NCBI GenBank assembly: GCA_030690365.1
Contig: JAUYGX010000125.1
Location: forward strand, 1 to 64,000
From: Bacteroidales bacterium
GTDB lineage: Bacteria > Bacteroidota > Bacteroidia > Bacteroidales > F082
Direction: 5' to 3'
DNA: 64,000 nucleotides
Of this stretch, positions 45,601 to 52,818 are shown in pieces. Under the pieces are notes generated by a model that worked only from the letters and a program-made list of their open reading frames with translations, searched no databases and had not been told where the DNA came from. The position numbers and the translations under genes were made by a program. Each line of letters starts with the position of its first letter. Position 1 is the stretch's first letter.

Positions 45601-47018
45601 GCTCACGTCAATGGTTGAGTGGTGTAGAGGATTTCGATCTTCCTGGTTTTGCTTTGGACTGGATCAGGTCAGGAACTTACAAGGATCCGGATAATGGTAG
45701 TGCCAATGACTGGGATATGTCAGCGAATCCTGATAATCCGTGGGATCCGAATTCGGTATATGAAAAAATGCTAAATGGAACATGGGCTCCATACAGCCTG
45801 GTATCTTTTGGTAATAGTATTGGGCAGGGTGGTATGACTGAAAGTACGGTAGGCCCAGCCTTTAACAACCATGCAAAATCGAATTCAAAAATGGAAAATC
45901 TGGCCAGTGTAGATATTGTTTTTACACCGGATAAATCCAAATGGTCGCGTTGTCCTGTTTTGGAGGCAGGATTTTATCCCGAATTGGCAGAAGGAGAGGC
46001 CGATAGATTTGCTTTAAGAGCGTCCCCATCGGTTGATAAGGATGGTAATTTAGCAACCCCCGGATCAGGTCCGAGTTCCGAGCCCAATGATCCAAACTAC
46101 ATAAGTGATCATGGTATGGGTTGGTTCCCTGGCTATGCCATCAATCTTGAAACCGGTGAACGCTTAAATTTGATGTTTGCAGAGGATTCGTATCTGGTAG
46201 CTCAAAATGGACGTGATATGATTTTTAACCCAACCAAACGTAATTTAGATTATTCAGGCATGGCTCAGGTATTGGATACCAGTATCTTTAGAGGTACAAA
46301 TGGTGATGCAGTCTTTGGAGGTAAGCATTATGTTTATATTATGGATCACCGTTCAACTGAATTCGAAAGCATGGCTAGATATGATATGCCAGCTTATGAT
46401 GCAGGAGCCTATTCTGTGGGTGTACTGGATACCCTATTTAATACTTCATTTAAATTTATTATTGACAGATTCTATGCATTAACTATGTACGCCGGTGTTC
46501 CAATGGGTGTCCATGGTCAGGAATGGCTCTCAAATGAAGCTACCATTAAAATCAGGGTGAGTAAACCATACCAAAAGGGATATAGTACTTTACCTTTGGA
46601 TACAGTTTATCCTGGAATGGATGTTAATAGTTTCAATCCAATGTATGGATTTTCAACCAAAGGATTGCAGACGGAGTTCGATGATCCAAAGAAATTCCAA
46701 ACCGACCTCGATCTCATCACCATTGTACCCAATCCTTATTATGCCTATTCGCAATACGAGAAAAATGCACTGGATAACAGGGTAAAGATTACGAATCTTC
46801 CAAAGGAATGTACAATCACCATCTATACTGTTAGCGGGCTAAAAATTAAACAGTTTACCAAGGATTCGCCTGAAACAACCATTGAGTGGGATTTGAAGAA
46901 TTTTGCTTCTGTACCTATAGCGGGTGGTGTATATTATGTACATGCGAAATCTGCACAAGGTGAGAGAGTAATTAAATGGTTTAGTATCAGCAGGATACCA
47001 GACTTAAATACTTTCTAG
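42612..47018 (+). CDS. Large secreted protein with Ca-loop-like module and variant C-terminal domain
   Basis: A 1468-residue protein with a signal peptide (LLVIVFILAIFSSQVRAE). Residues about 45-575 are homologous to the module in the cargos at 26080-30362: DWLDINNARARI, LWIGGLDINNQLKLAAQRFRQ, DYWTGPL, WPAHGD, APFYDVLGDGEYDPFSGDYP, KGDQT, VGCDVNRG, INGVNFGNGIVDDERYGMRRF, YYNYLRGIWRDNTRMQYGG, DFMFPGDTDPCNWGTAG. The next 800 residues are unassigned. The last 100 look like a T9SS-type sorting domain (IVPNPYYAYSQYE, then YTVSGLKIKQF, GGVYYVHAKS) but end in ERVIKWFSISRIPDLNTF, unlike ordinary type A domains. It sits 53 bases after the receptor gene and 44 before the PorV-like gene. Function unknown; probably surface-exposed. 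Confidence 0.75.
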   Translation: MKNISRLLVIVFILAIFSSQVRAEKFHSDTKQSANIKQTTAGCSPASAYDWLDINNARARINTGGDMWWDLDNLGKYYIPADGSATSLFAGALWIGGLDINNQLKLAAQRFRQVGIDYWTGPLTIDGTAAIDNTVCAQYDQFFKITRAEVDEFLGHCDPVTGAFIPSEDYIIPQSILNWPAHGDFSAGQSYYLAPFYDVLGDGEYDPFSGDYPYYDISNALCHTKIPTKDEEIEGSIENSTLADQVIKGDQTLWWVFNDKGNIHTETTGSAIGLEIRAQAFAFATNDVINNMTFYSYEIINRSTFELTQTYFSPWVDTDLGFAKDDFVGCDVNRGLGYCYNGKAVDGNGETESYGDQPPAIGVDFFQGPYLDPDGYDNPSYLGDSSVAPTFSGSCEIVTQDGTVRDMVMIRDGVHVPVTTLVRAAAINGVNFGNGIVDDERYGMRRFVFHNNDGSALGDPQIAPEYYNYLRGIWRDNTRMQYGGTGHMPGAGTVGPECDFMFPGDTDPCNWGTAGIPPNGGFNQDGFYWTEETGDNGSPNPPADKRFMQSAGPFTLKSGAVNYITVGIPWARATSGGAFASVELLRVVDDKCQKLFDNCFKVIDGPSAPDLSAVELDRKIIMYIINSPSSNNYRELYQEYDPNIIQPLPQEPGKDPIRSDSIYRFEGYQIFQLSGPTVSVDKLHDPDQARLVAQFDIKNGVSKLVNLYQDDAIGASFPVPVVEVEGGDNGISHSFELTQDAFALGDVKLINNKQYYFMALAYAYNNYLTWAPGPVSYLGQTTPYLSGRKNIKVFTAMPHKTVNGTVINGNYGDSPQITRLAGNGNGGMSIDFTPETVDEIMSKSPAGPNNPFGSPDYPIAYNPVYKINAGPLDVKIVDPLSVVESEYLWWTDTLKPTIIYNVTRKGEVFGDTTHKMVSKWTLMDQSTGELWESDTTILLDYEQLIDERGISINAKQPFIPGPIPVGEVYVDNSYKTSYDVLAANNGLINASIKYADSSRQWLSGVEDFDLPGFALDWIRSGTYKDPDNGSANDWDMSANPDNPWDPNSVYEKMLNGTWAPYSLVSFGNSIGQGGMTESTVGPAFNNHAKSNSKMENLASVDIVFTPDKSKWSRCPVLEAGFYPELAEGEADRFALRASPSVDKDGNLATPGSGPSSEPNDPNYISDHGMGWFPGYAINLETGERLNLMFAEDSYLVAQNGRDMIFNPTKRNLDYSGMAQVLDTSIFRGTNGDAVFGGKHYVYIMDHRSTEFESMARYDMPAYDAGAYSVGVLDTLFNTSFKFIIDRFYALTMYAGVPMGVHGQEWLSNEATIKIRVSKPYQKGYSTLPLDTVYPGMDVNSFNPMYGFSTKGLQTEFDDPKKFQTDLDLITIVPNPYYAYSQYEKNALDNRVKITNLPKECTITIYTVSGLKIKQFTKDSPETTIEWDLKNFASVPIAGGVYYVHAKSAQGERVIKWFSISRIPDLNTF

Positions 47019-47062
47019 TTATTGATAAATCTGATAGAATCGAGAATAAAAGTATATTGAAC

Positions 47063-48124
47063 ATGAAAACTCTTTATAAATACCTGAGCGTCGTCCTGAT
47101 AACAGCTTTCGTTTTTACTACTTCCTTTACACTTCAAGCTGGTAATAAAGACCGGACCGGACAGGCCGGGGCCACCGAATTATTAATCAACCCCTGGGCC
47201 AGAAGTAGCGGATGGGGTAGTGCCAATCAGTCGAAGGTCAGAGGACTCGAAGCTATGTGGGGAAATGTAGCTGGTACCGCATTTACCGGTGGAACCCAGT
47301 TCATTTTTGCAAACACACAATGGCTTAAAGGTACAGGTACAAACATTATGTCCTTTGGCATAACTCAGCATGTGGGTGAGACCGGAACCTTAGGTGTTCA
47401 GATAATGTCTATGAGCTTTGGTGAAGTAGATATTACCACTGTAGCTAATCCAGATGATCCTCAGGGTACCTTTAAACCCAATTTAATGAATTTTGGTATC
47501 TCCTATGCAAAAACATTCTCAAACAGTATTTATGGGGGAGTGTTGCTCAAGGTGATTTCAGAATCTATTTCTGATGTTAGTGCTGTTGGAGTGGCTATTG
47601 ACGCTGGTATTCAATATGTTACAGGTGCGGAGGAGCAAATCACTTTTGGGATTGCGTTGAAAAATGTAGGGCCGAAAATGCAGTATTCAGGTGATGGTCT
47701 TTCAATGCGTACATTGATTTCCGGACAGGATTTTACACTGGAGCATCGTGCCGCTTCTTTCGAAATTCCAGCCCAGTTGAATATTGGCGCTGCTTACGAT
47801 TTTAATTTCCAAAATGATTATCGGTTGACCACAGCAGGAAACTTTACTTCCAATTCATTCAGTAAGGATCAGTTTTCGTTCGGACTGGAATTTAGCCTGA
47901 AGGATTATGTAATGCTTCGCGGTGGATATACTTACGAAAACGGTATGTTTAACAATACCCTCGATGTAGAAAACACCAATATTAACAACGGATTTAGCGC
48001 TGGTCTTAGCGTTCAGGTTCCAGTTAGCAAAGAAAAAGGAAGCTATATTGGCATCGACTATTCATACAGAGAATCCAAAGCGTTTAACGGAAATCATACC
48101 ATGGGTATTATATTTAATTTCTAA
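47063..48124 (+). CDS. PorV/PorQ-family outer membrane barrel protein
   Basis: A 353-residue outer membrane protein with signal peptide (YLSVVLITAFVFTTSFTLQAG) and a FadL/PorV-like barrel. Family features include the early segment GATELLINPWARSSGWGSANQ, FANTQWLKGTGTNIMSFGITQH, VGVAIDAGIQYV, FGIALKNVGPKM, PAQLNIGAAYDF and the end TMGIIFNF. In T9SS, PorV carries cargo from the translocon to the attachment complex. This one is encoded with a receptor and a putative cargo, so it may be a dedicated partner rather than the general PorV. I chose ATG 47063; the TTG two codons earlier is less likely. Confidence 0.8.
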   Translation: MKTLYKYLSVVLITAFVFTTSFTLQAGNKDRTGQAGATELLINPWARSSGWGSANQSKVRGLEAMWGNVAGTAFTGGTQFIFANTQWLKGTGTNIMSFGITQHVGETGTLGVQIMSMSFGEVDITTVANPDDPQGTFKPNLMNFGISYAKTFSNSIYGGVLLKVISESISDVSAVGVAIDAGIQYVTGAEEQITFGIALKNVGPKMQYSGDGLSMRTLISGQDFTLEHRAASFEIPAQLNIGAAYDFNFQNDYRLTTAGNFTSNSFSKDQFSFGLEFSLKDYVMLRGGYTYENGMFNNTLDVENTNINNGFSAGLSVQVPVSKEKGSYIGIDYSYRESKAFNGNHTMGIIFNF

Positions 48125-48153
48125 GATTTTCCTGTAAGAAAAAACGATTTTAT

Positions 48154-48161
48154 TATCTTTG
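48154..48161 (+). promoter_or_regulatory. Possible -7 box (TATCTTTG) upstream of greA
   Basis: TATCTTTG fits TAnnTTTG and lies 72 bases before greA. No TTG is found at -33. If used, transcription would start only a few bases before the hairpin at 48173, putting that hairpin in the greA leader. Confidence 0.4.
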
Positions 48162-48172
48162 CAATTATCGCA

Positions 48173-48202
48173 GACCCTTAATGTAGATTAAGGGTCTTTT
48201 TA
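48173..48202 (+). terminator. Intrinsic terminator between the PorV-like gene and greA
   Basis: A perfect 10-base stem (GACCCTTAAT / ATTAAGGGTC) with a 4-base loop, followed by five T and then ATCTT. It closes the receptor-PorV operon 49 bases after its last stop. Confidence 0.85.
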
Positions 48203-48232
48203 TCTTATTATCAACTCACTAAAATCATCAAT

Positions 48233-48706
48233 ATGTCTGAATCAAGGTATTTTACCGAAGAAGGTTTACAGAGGCTGCGCGATGAACTTGATCAGCTTAT
48301 CAGAACAGAACGTCCAAAAATTTCGCAACAGATTAGTGAAGCCCGCGATAAGGGAGATTTGTCAGAAAATGCGGAGTACGACGCCGCTAAAGATGCACAG
48401 GGGATGCTTGAATTAAGAATTTCCAAACTTCAGGAAGTGATTCGAAATACCCGAATTATTGATGAATCAAAAATGGATTCAAGCAAAGTTTATTTGTTGA
48501 GTAAAGTGGTTATTAAAAATACCACCAATGGGGCTTCGATGCAATATACCATCGTGCCCGAAGAAGAATCGGATTTAAAGAAGGGAAAAATTTCAGTAAC
48601 ATCTCCCATTGCTAAAGGACTTTTGGGGAAAGGTGTTGGCGAAAAAGCCGAAATTGCTGTCCCGGCAGGAAAAATGTATTTCGAAATCATTGAAATTTCA
48701 CGTTAA
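48233..48706 (+). CDS. greA: Transcription elongation factor GreA
   Basis: A 157-residue protein of normal GreA length that rescues backtracked RNA polymerase by stimulating transcript cleavage. The N-terminal coiled coil carries the conserved tip (ISEARDKGDLSENAEYDAAKD, with the acidic residues near 41-46) and the C-terminal FKBP-like domain shows GKISVTSPIAKGLLGKGVGE and AVPAGKMYFEII. It is followed after 10 bases by the HIT gene, probably on one transcript. Confidence 0.95.
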   Translation: MSESRYFTEEGLQRLRDELDQLIRTERPKISQQISEARDKGDLSENAEYDAAKDAQGMLELRISKLQEVIRNTRIIDESKMDSSKVYLLSKVVIKNTTNGASMQYTIVPEEESDLKKGKISVTSPIAKGLLGKGVGEKAEIAVPAGKMYFEIIEISR

Positions 48707-48716
48707 CTAAAAAGCA

Positions 48717-49109
48717 ATGTCCACTCTATTTTCTAAAATTATTTCCGGTGACATTCCATCCTGGAAAATTGCCGAAGACGAACACTACTTTGCTTTTCTG
48801 GATATTAATCCCCTGGCAAAAGGACACACCCTGGTAATCCCAAAAAAAGAATCCGATTATCTCTTGCGAATGGATGATGATGATCTGAAGGGATTGATCG
48901 TTTTTGCCAAAAAAGTAGGCCTGGCCATCGAAAAAGTGGTGCCTTGTAAGCGTATGGGGCTTACTGTAATTGGACTTGAGGTACCGCATACACACATTCA
49001 TCTGATCCCCATCAACACCATTTACGATATGGATTTTAAGCAGCCAAAACTTAAGTTTTCAGATATTGAGTTTGATGGGTTAGCCCAAAAAATAAGGGCT
49101 GCACTATAA
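48717..49109 (+). CDS. HIT-family nucleotide hydrolase
   Basis: A 130-residue protein of the HINT branch of the histidine-triad family, acting on nucleoside phosphoramidates or dinucleoside polyphosphates. The start LFSKIISGDIPSWKIAEDE and the middle AFLDINPLAKGHTLVIPK are typical, and the triad reads HTHIHLIPI near residue 93. The terminal His-phi-His-phi-His arrangement is intact. It follows greA by 10 bases, a common order in Bacteroidota, and a strong terminator follows it. Confidence 0.92.
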   Translation: MSTLFSKIISGDIPSWKIAEDEHYFAFLDINPLAKGHTLVIPKKESDYLLRMDDDDLKGLIVFAKKVGLAIEKVVPCKRMGLTVIGLEVPHTHIHLIPINTIYDMDFKQPKLKFSDIEFDGLAQKIRAAL

Positions 49110-49140
49110 TGTAACCGGAGCATAGCATATTCAATAAATC

Positions 49141-49165
49141 AGAGGCCAAATGGCCTCTTTTTTTT
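49141..49165 (+). terminator. Intrinsic terminator after the HIT gene
   Basis: An 8-base perfect stem (AGAGGCCA / TGGCCTCT) separated by AA and followed by a run of T. It lies 31 bases after the stop of the HIT gene. Confidence 0.85.
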
Positions 49166-49338
49166 GGTCCGGTTTTTAGCGTGCTACAACCAAAGCAATC
49201 GTTTTAAAAGCGAATAATGTGCGGTTATAAATCATTTTGCTTTTACAGTGGCCAAATATCGTTCAGCCTCGCGCCATTGTTCATTTTCCTGATCGAAATA
49301 TCAGTATTTTTGTTGAAATATGTAAAAGGATTATTATT

Positions 49339-50433
49339 ATGAAAAGAGTATTGTTAGCAACAGGTGGAGGCGATTGTCCGGGTTTGAATGCAGTAATTCG
49401 TGCTGTTGTACACCGCGCATCGCAGGAGGGAGATTGGGAAGTGTTGGGAAGTATTCAGGCGTTTAATGGAATATTGCGTGAGCCTACCGAAATTGTTGTT
49501 CTCGACAATAAAAAAGTAGCCGGAATTCACTTTCAGGGAGGAACCATCATTGAAACAACTAACAAGGGCGGCCCGTTTGCCTGGCCGGTAAAAGACAATA
49601 AAGGAGTATGGTCAACCGATGACCGGTCGGATGAGATGATTCGGAAAATCAGGCATATGCACATCGATGCCGTAATCAATATTGGTGGAGATGGATCACA
49701 ACGCATCTCACAAAAACTCTACGAAAAAGGTTTAAATATTATAGGTGTTCCAAAAACCATCGACAACGACCTTTCGAGCACCGACAGTACATTCGGTTTT
49801 CAAACTGCCGTTGAAATAGCTACCGAAGCAGTGGATAAACTGGTCACTACGGCCGCCAGTCATAACCGGGTTTTTGTATTGGAAGTAATGGGCAGGGATA
49901 CCGGATGGATTGCGTTAAATGCTGCTGTGGCCGGTGGAGCTGAGGTGTGTTTGATACCTGAGATTCCCTATGATATTCATAAAGTAAAAGAAGCCCTCAA
50001 TAAACGCTTTACAAACGATAGAGGGTTTGCCGTGATTGTTGTTTCCGAGGGTGCTCATGCAAAAGGCCAGGATTTGGTAACACGGGTAAACAAAGAATTT
50101 GCCTATGAAAATGTACGCCTGGGAGGCATCAGCAGGGTAGTGATTGAGCAATTGGAAGCACTGGGATTTACCCACGATATGCGTGAAACAGTTTTGGGTC
50201 ATTTGCAGCGTGGCGGAGTACCTATTGCGTACGACCGGGTACTTTCTGCCCAGTTTGGTGTAAAAGCCATGGAAATGGCCATTGAAGGTGACTTTGGCAA
50301 GATGGTAGCTTATCATCATCCGGAATTTGTGGCGGTACCCCTGTTGGATGCCATTACAAAACCAAATTTGGTGACAATGGATAATGCCTTGATCCGAACG
50401 GCAAAAGGCCTGGGCATTTGCCTCGGCATCTAA
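49339..50433 (+). CDS. pfkA: 6-phosphofructokinase
   Basis: A 364-residue PFK catalysing the committed step of glycolysis. From the ATG at 49339 it begins MKRVLLATGGGDCPGLNAVI, with the phosphate-binding GGDxPGxN motif. Further motifs: INIGGDGSQ near residue 113, catalytic PKTIDNDLSSTDSTFGF, EVMGRDTGWIAL, and GHLQRGGVP. Gly in GGDGS (position 104 in E. coli PfkA) indicates ATP use, since PPi enzymes carry Asp there; the Lys of PKTIDND is more usual in PPi-type enzymes. The enzyme therefore belongs to the long ATP or mixed-substrate group. The frame extends 34 codons upstream but without family similarity. A single-gene unit with a terminator after it. Confidence 0.9.
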   Translation: MKRVLLATGGGDCPGLNAVIRAVVHRASQEGDWEVLGSIQAFNGILREPTEIVVLDNKKVAGIHFQGGTIIETTNKGGPFAWPVKDNKGVWSTDDRSDEMIRKIRHMHIDAVINIGGDGSQRISQKLYEKGLNIIGVPKTIDNDLSSTDSTFGFQTAVEIATEAVDKLVTTAASHNRVFVLEVMGRDTGWIALNAAVAGGAEVCLIPEIPYDIHKVKEALNKRFTNDRGFAVIVVSEGAHAKGQDLVTRVNKEFAYENVRLGGISRVVIEQLEALGFTHDMRETVLGHLQRGGVPIAYDRVLSAQFGVKAMEMAIEGDFGKMVAYHHPEFVAVPLLDAITKPNLVTMDNALIRTAKGLGICLGI

Positions 50434-50445
50434 ATAATAAACTAA

Positions 50446-50484
50446 AAAAAGGCCTGGAATTCGATAAAAATTCAGGCCTTTTTT
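50446..50484 (+). terminator. Intrinsic terminator after pfkA
   Basis: An inverted repeat AAAAGGCCTGGAATT / AATTCAGGCCTTTT with one unpaired base and a short loop, followed by T-rich sequence, 13 bases after the pfkA stop. Confidence 0.85.
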
Positions 50485-50504
50485 AATATTATTGCATTTC
50501 TTTT

Positions 50505-50512
50505 TAAATTTG
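50505..50512 (+). promoter_or_regulatory. Possible -7 box (TAAATTTG) for the MscS gene
   Basis: TAAATTTG fits TAnnTTTG and lies 22 bases before the start codon. The nearest TTG (50492-50494) is only 10 bases upstream, too close for a -33 element. Confidence 0.35.
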
Positions 50513-50534
50513 TTCAAAAAAACACACGCAAACT

Positions 50535-51368
50535 ATGGATTCAATCGACAAAATTACTACCAACGTTCCGGGGATAATAGAATGGTTAACAAATATGGGC
50601 ATGAAATATGGCTTGAAATTATTATTGGCCATTGTTGTTCTGGTGGTTGGCTTTCGGCTCATTAGTTTCTTCTTAACGAAAATAAGTCGACTGATGGAAA
50701 AGCACCACATGAACGCCTCGCTAAGGACATTTCTGAGGAGCTTTACCGGAATTATTTTAAAAATATTGTTGATTATTTCTGCCCTCAGCATTGCGGGCGT
50801 TGAAATGACCATCTTTATCGCCATTATGACAGCGGTATCTGCAGGTTTTGCCTTCGCCATGAATGGCACCTTATCGAATTTCTTCGGTGGAGCCATGATT
50901 TTATCCTTTAAACCTTTCGAGGTTGGCGATTTCATTACCGCTTCAAGCTTTTCGGGTACTGTAAAGGAAATCCAAATCTTTTTCACCGTTCTGACCACAC
51001 CCGACAACAAAACGATCCTCATACCCAATGGAGGTTTATCGAATAACCCGTTGATCAATTTTAGTAAAGAAACCACCCGCCGTGTAGATTGGGTTTTTGG
51101 GATTTCATATGGAAATAGCTATGATGATGCCAAGGCGATGATTTTGGGATTTTTAAGCACCGATTCAAGAATTCTTAAAGATCCCGAACCGTTTGTTGGA
51201 CTGGGCGAAATGGGCGACAGCTCTGTCAATATTACCGTGCGTGCCTGGGTAGATCCGGCTGTATATTGGGATGTTTTTTTCGATATGAATGAAAAATTTT
51301 ATAAAGAAGCCGGAAAATACGGTCTTTCAATACCCTTCCCGCAATTGGATGTACATTTGGATAAATAA
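50535..51368 (+). CDS. MscS-type mechanosensitive channel
   Basis: A 277-residue small-conductance channel that opens on membrane tension during osmotic downshift. Three membrane helices lie in the first 125 residues; the pore helix reads FIAIMTAVSAGFAFAMNGTLSNFFGG, with the Gly/Ala packing pattern typical of MscS TM3. The cytoplasmic beta and alpha/beta domains follow (FEVGDFITASSFSGTVKEI, then TTPDNKTILIPNGGLSNNPLINFS). The length is close to E. coli MscS (286). The next gene, a small outer membrane protein, starts 24 bases later. Confidence 0.92.
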   Translation: MDSIDKITTNVPGIIEWLTNMGMKYGLKLLLAIVVLVVGFRLISFFLTKISRLMEKHHMNASLRTFLRSFTGIILKILLIISALSIAGVEMTIFIAIMTAVSAGFAFAMNGTLSNFFGGAMILSFKPFEVGDFITASSFSGTVKEIQIFFTVLTTPDNKTILIPNGGLSNNPLINFSKETTRRVDWVFGISYGNSYDDAKAMILGFLSTDSRILKDPEPFVGLGEMGDSSVNITVRAWVDPAVYWDVFFDMNEKFYKEAGKYGLSIPFPQLDVHLDK

Positions 51369-51392
51369 ATCAAACCTCATAACACTACGATC

Positions 51393-52079
51393 ATGATAAA
51401 ACGATTACTTGCCATCTTTCTTTTTATTGGTTCCGTTCTTACCACTACCGCTCAAAGCTCAAAGTCGTATGTAACCTCAGGTGGCGAAATGATTTTTTCA
51501 CTGGCGACCATTGATAACGCCGGCGTTACTAACGGGAATATCCTTCGGTGGTCGCCGGCTTTTAACCTACAGGTGTTTGGTAATTATGATTTTAATAGCC
51601 ATGTTGGGTTCATTTATGGAGGTGCACTGCGAAATGTAGGGTTTATTTATGAAGACCCCAACAACAGTGGTGTCAGAAAGAAATTCAGAAACTATGACAT
51701 TGGCATTCCTGTTGGAATAAAAGTTGGGAATTTGCATAAACTCTTTGTATATGGAGGATATGAAATAGAATTCCCCATCAATTACAAGGAGAAAACCATT
51801 GTAAATGAGGAAAAAACGAAATTCAGCACATGGTTTAGCAGTCGGGTCCCGGCCTTGTATCATACGGTATTTATTGGCGTACAGTTTCCCTATGGTGTGA
51901 GTTTGAAGTTTAAATATTATCTGAGCGGGTTCTTCAATCAGAACTATACGCAAAACGACGGTGTTCAGCCATATAAGGGGCTCAAGGCCAATGTTTTTTA
52001 CTTTTCTATAAGTACTTCCCTGTTTAAAGGCAACGATATTTATATGAAAGAGTATCGGCGTGAACAGCAGGTTTATTAA
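51393..52079 (+). CDS. Small outer membrane beta-barrel protein, unknown function
   Basis: A 228-residue protein with a signal peptide (LLAIFLFIGSVLTTTAQS) and alternating strand patterns with aromatic girdle residues (LQVFGNYDFNSHVGFIYGG, KLFVYGGYEIEFPINY, YHTVFIGVQFPYGVSLKFKY). It would form a barrel of about eight to ten strands. It does not end in a terminal Phe; the last residues are REQQVY. It is 24 bases downstream of the MscS gene and probably co-transcribed. I do not recognise a named family beyond a general outer membrane barrel. Confidence 0.7.
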   Translation: MIKRLLAIFLFIGSVLTTTAQSSKSYVTSGGEMIFSLATIDNAGVTNGNILRWSPAFNLQVFGNYDFNSHVGFIYGGALRNVGFIYEDPNNSGVRKKFRNYDIGIPVGIKVGNLHKLFVYGGYEIEFPINYKEKTIVNEEKTKFSTWFSSRVPALYHTVFIGVQFPYGVSLKFKYYLSGFFNQNYTQNDGVQPYKGLKANVFYFSISTSLFKGNDIYMKEYRREQQVY

Positions 52080-52080
52080 T

Positions 52081-52110
52081 AAAAAAAGCGGGTTAAAACC
52101 CGCTTTTTTT
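52081..52110. terminator. Bidirectional terminator between convergent genes
   Basis: A perfect 14-base inverted repeat (AAAAAAAGCGGGTT / AACCCGCTTTTTTT) with only AA between the arms. A and T runs on the two sides allow termination in both directions. It overlaps the last bases of tsaB on the minus strand. Confidence 0.92.
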
Positions 52111-52807
52111 AGGTCAATCCTTTTATCCGGGGAATACCGGCAATAAAATCTTTTAAGTAGTAAGGCTCAAAATAAGCCGTATCGGCAAACTTTCCTTCTC
52201 TAAAATACTTATCTGCAATTTCGGCTATCCATTTGGCTGATGGATAAAAATCGTCCAGAAATTTTGCGTTTAGACTGTGTTTTAATACCTCTTTACATTT
52301 GGCTGCACCATCGCCGGCAAAATATACCTCGTGCTTCGAGAGATAGTGGTTAAATGAAGTCTCGTCAACAATGGTGGCTTCTACCGGGTTGATGAGCATT
52401 AATTGCGAAGAAAAAACAGCATTGTAAACCTCCATGCGACGTGCATCAATCATGGGGCAAAAAAGAGGTTCGGCTGAAAAATCGATAGTAGCCACCATGC
52501 CCAAAGCCATGGCTTCAAGCGTCGAAACGGCAATAAGCGGGATTTCTAGTCCGTAACACAACCCTTTTGCCGTGGAAACACCTATACGCAAACCTGTATA
52601 CGACCCCGGACCCTGGCTCACGGCTACTGCCTCCAAATCCGAAAAGGAGATACCAGCTTCATACAATGCCTGTTCGCACAACAGTGTAATCATTTCGGCA
52701 TGTGAATTGGCGACCTGGGTTTCCTTTACAACGCTTGGTTGTTCATCGATGGAGATGGCCACCGAGCAAACGCGTGTAGAGGTTTCTATGCTGAGTATCT
52801 TTGCCAA
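52109..52807 (-). CDS. tsaB: TsaB: partner of TsaD in tRNA t6A37 synthesis
   Basis: A 232-residue protein of the ASKHA fold that, with TsaD and TsaE, transfers the threonylcarbamoyl group to A37 of tRNAs reading ANN codons. Family motifs: ILSIETSTRVCSVAI at the start, VANSHAEMI, VSQGPGSYTGLRIGVSTAKGLCYG, and PMIDARRMEVYNAVF. TsaB has no nucleotide-binding site of its own, and none is seen. The start is TTG at 52807, the only start compatible with the family N-terminus; it is 11 bases after the stop of the efflux adaptor gene, so tsaB is probably the last gene of the TolC-adaptor-tsaB operon. Confidence 0.9.
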   Translation of the reverse strand: MAKILSIETSTRVCSVAISIDEQPSVVKETQVANSHAEMITLLCEQALYEAGISFSDLEAVAVSQGPGSYTGLRIGVSTAKGLCYGLEIPLIAVSTLEAMALGMVATIDFSAEPLFCPMIDARRMEVYNAVFSSQLMLINPVEATIVDETSFNHYLSKHEVYFAGDGAAKCKEVLKHSLNAKFLDDFYPSAKWIAEIADKYFREGKFADTAYFEPYYLKDFIAGIPRIKGLT

Positions 52808-52818
52808 GTATGAAGCGC

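Noticed and set aside
49237-49338. A 34-residue extension of pfkA
   Set aside because: It would include a likely promoter region (TATTTTTG at 49305-49312) and is not part of the PFK fold; the ATG at 49339 matches the family start.
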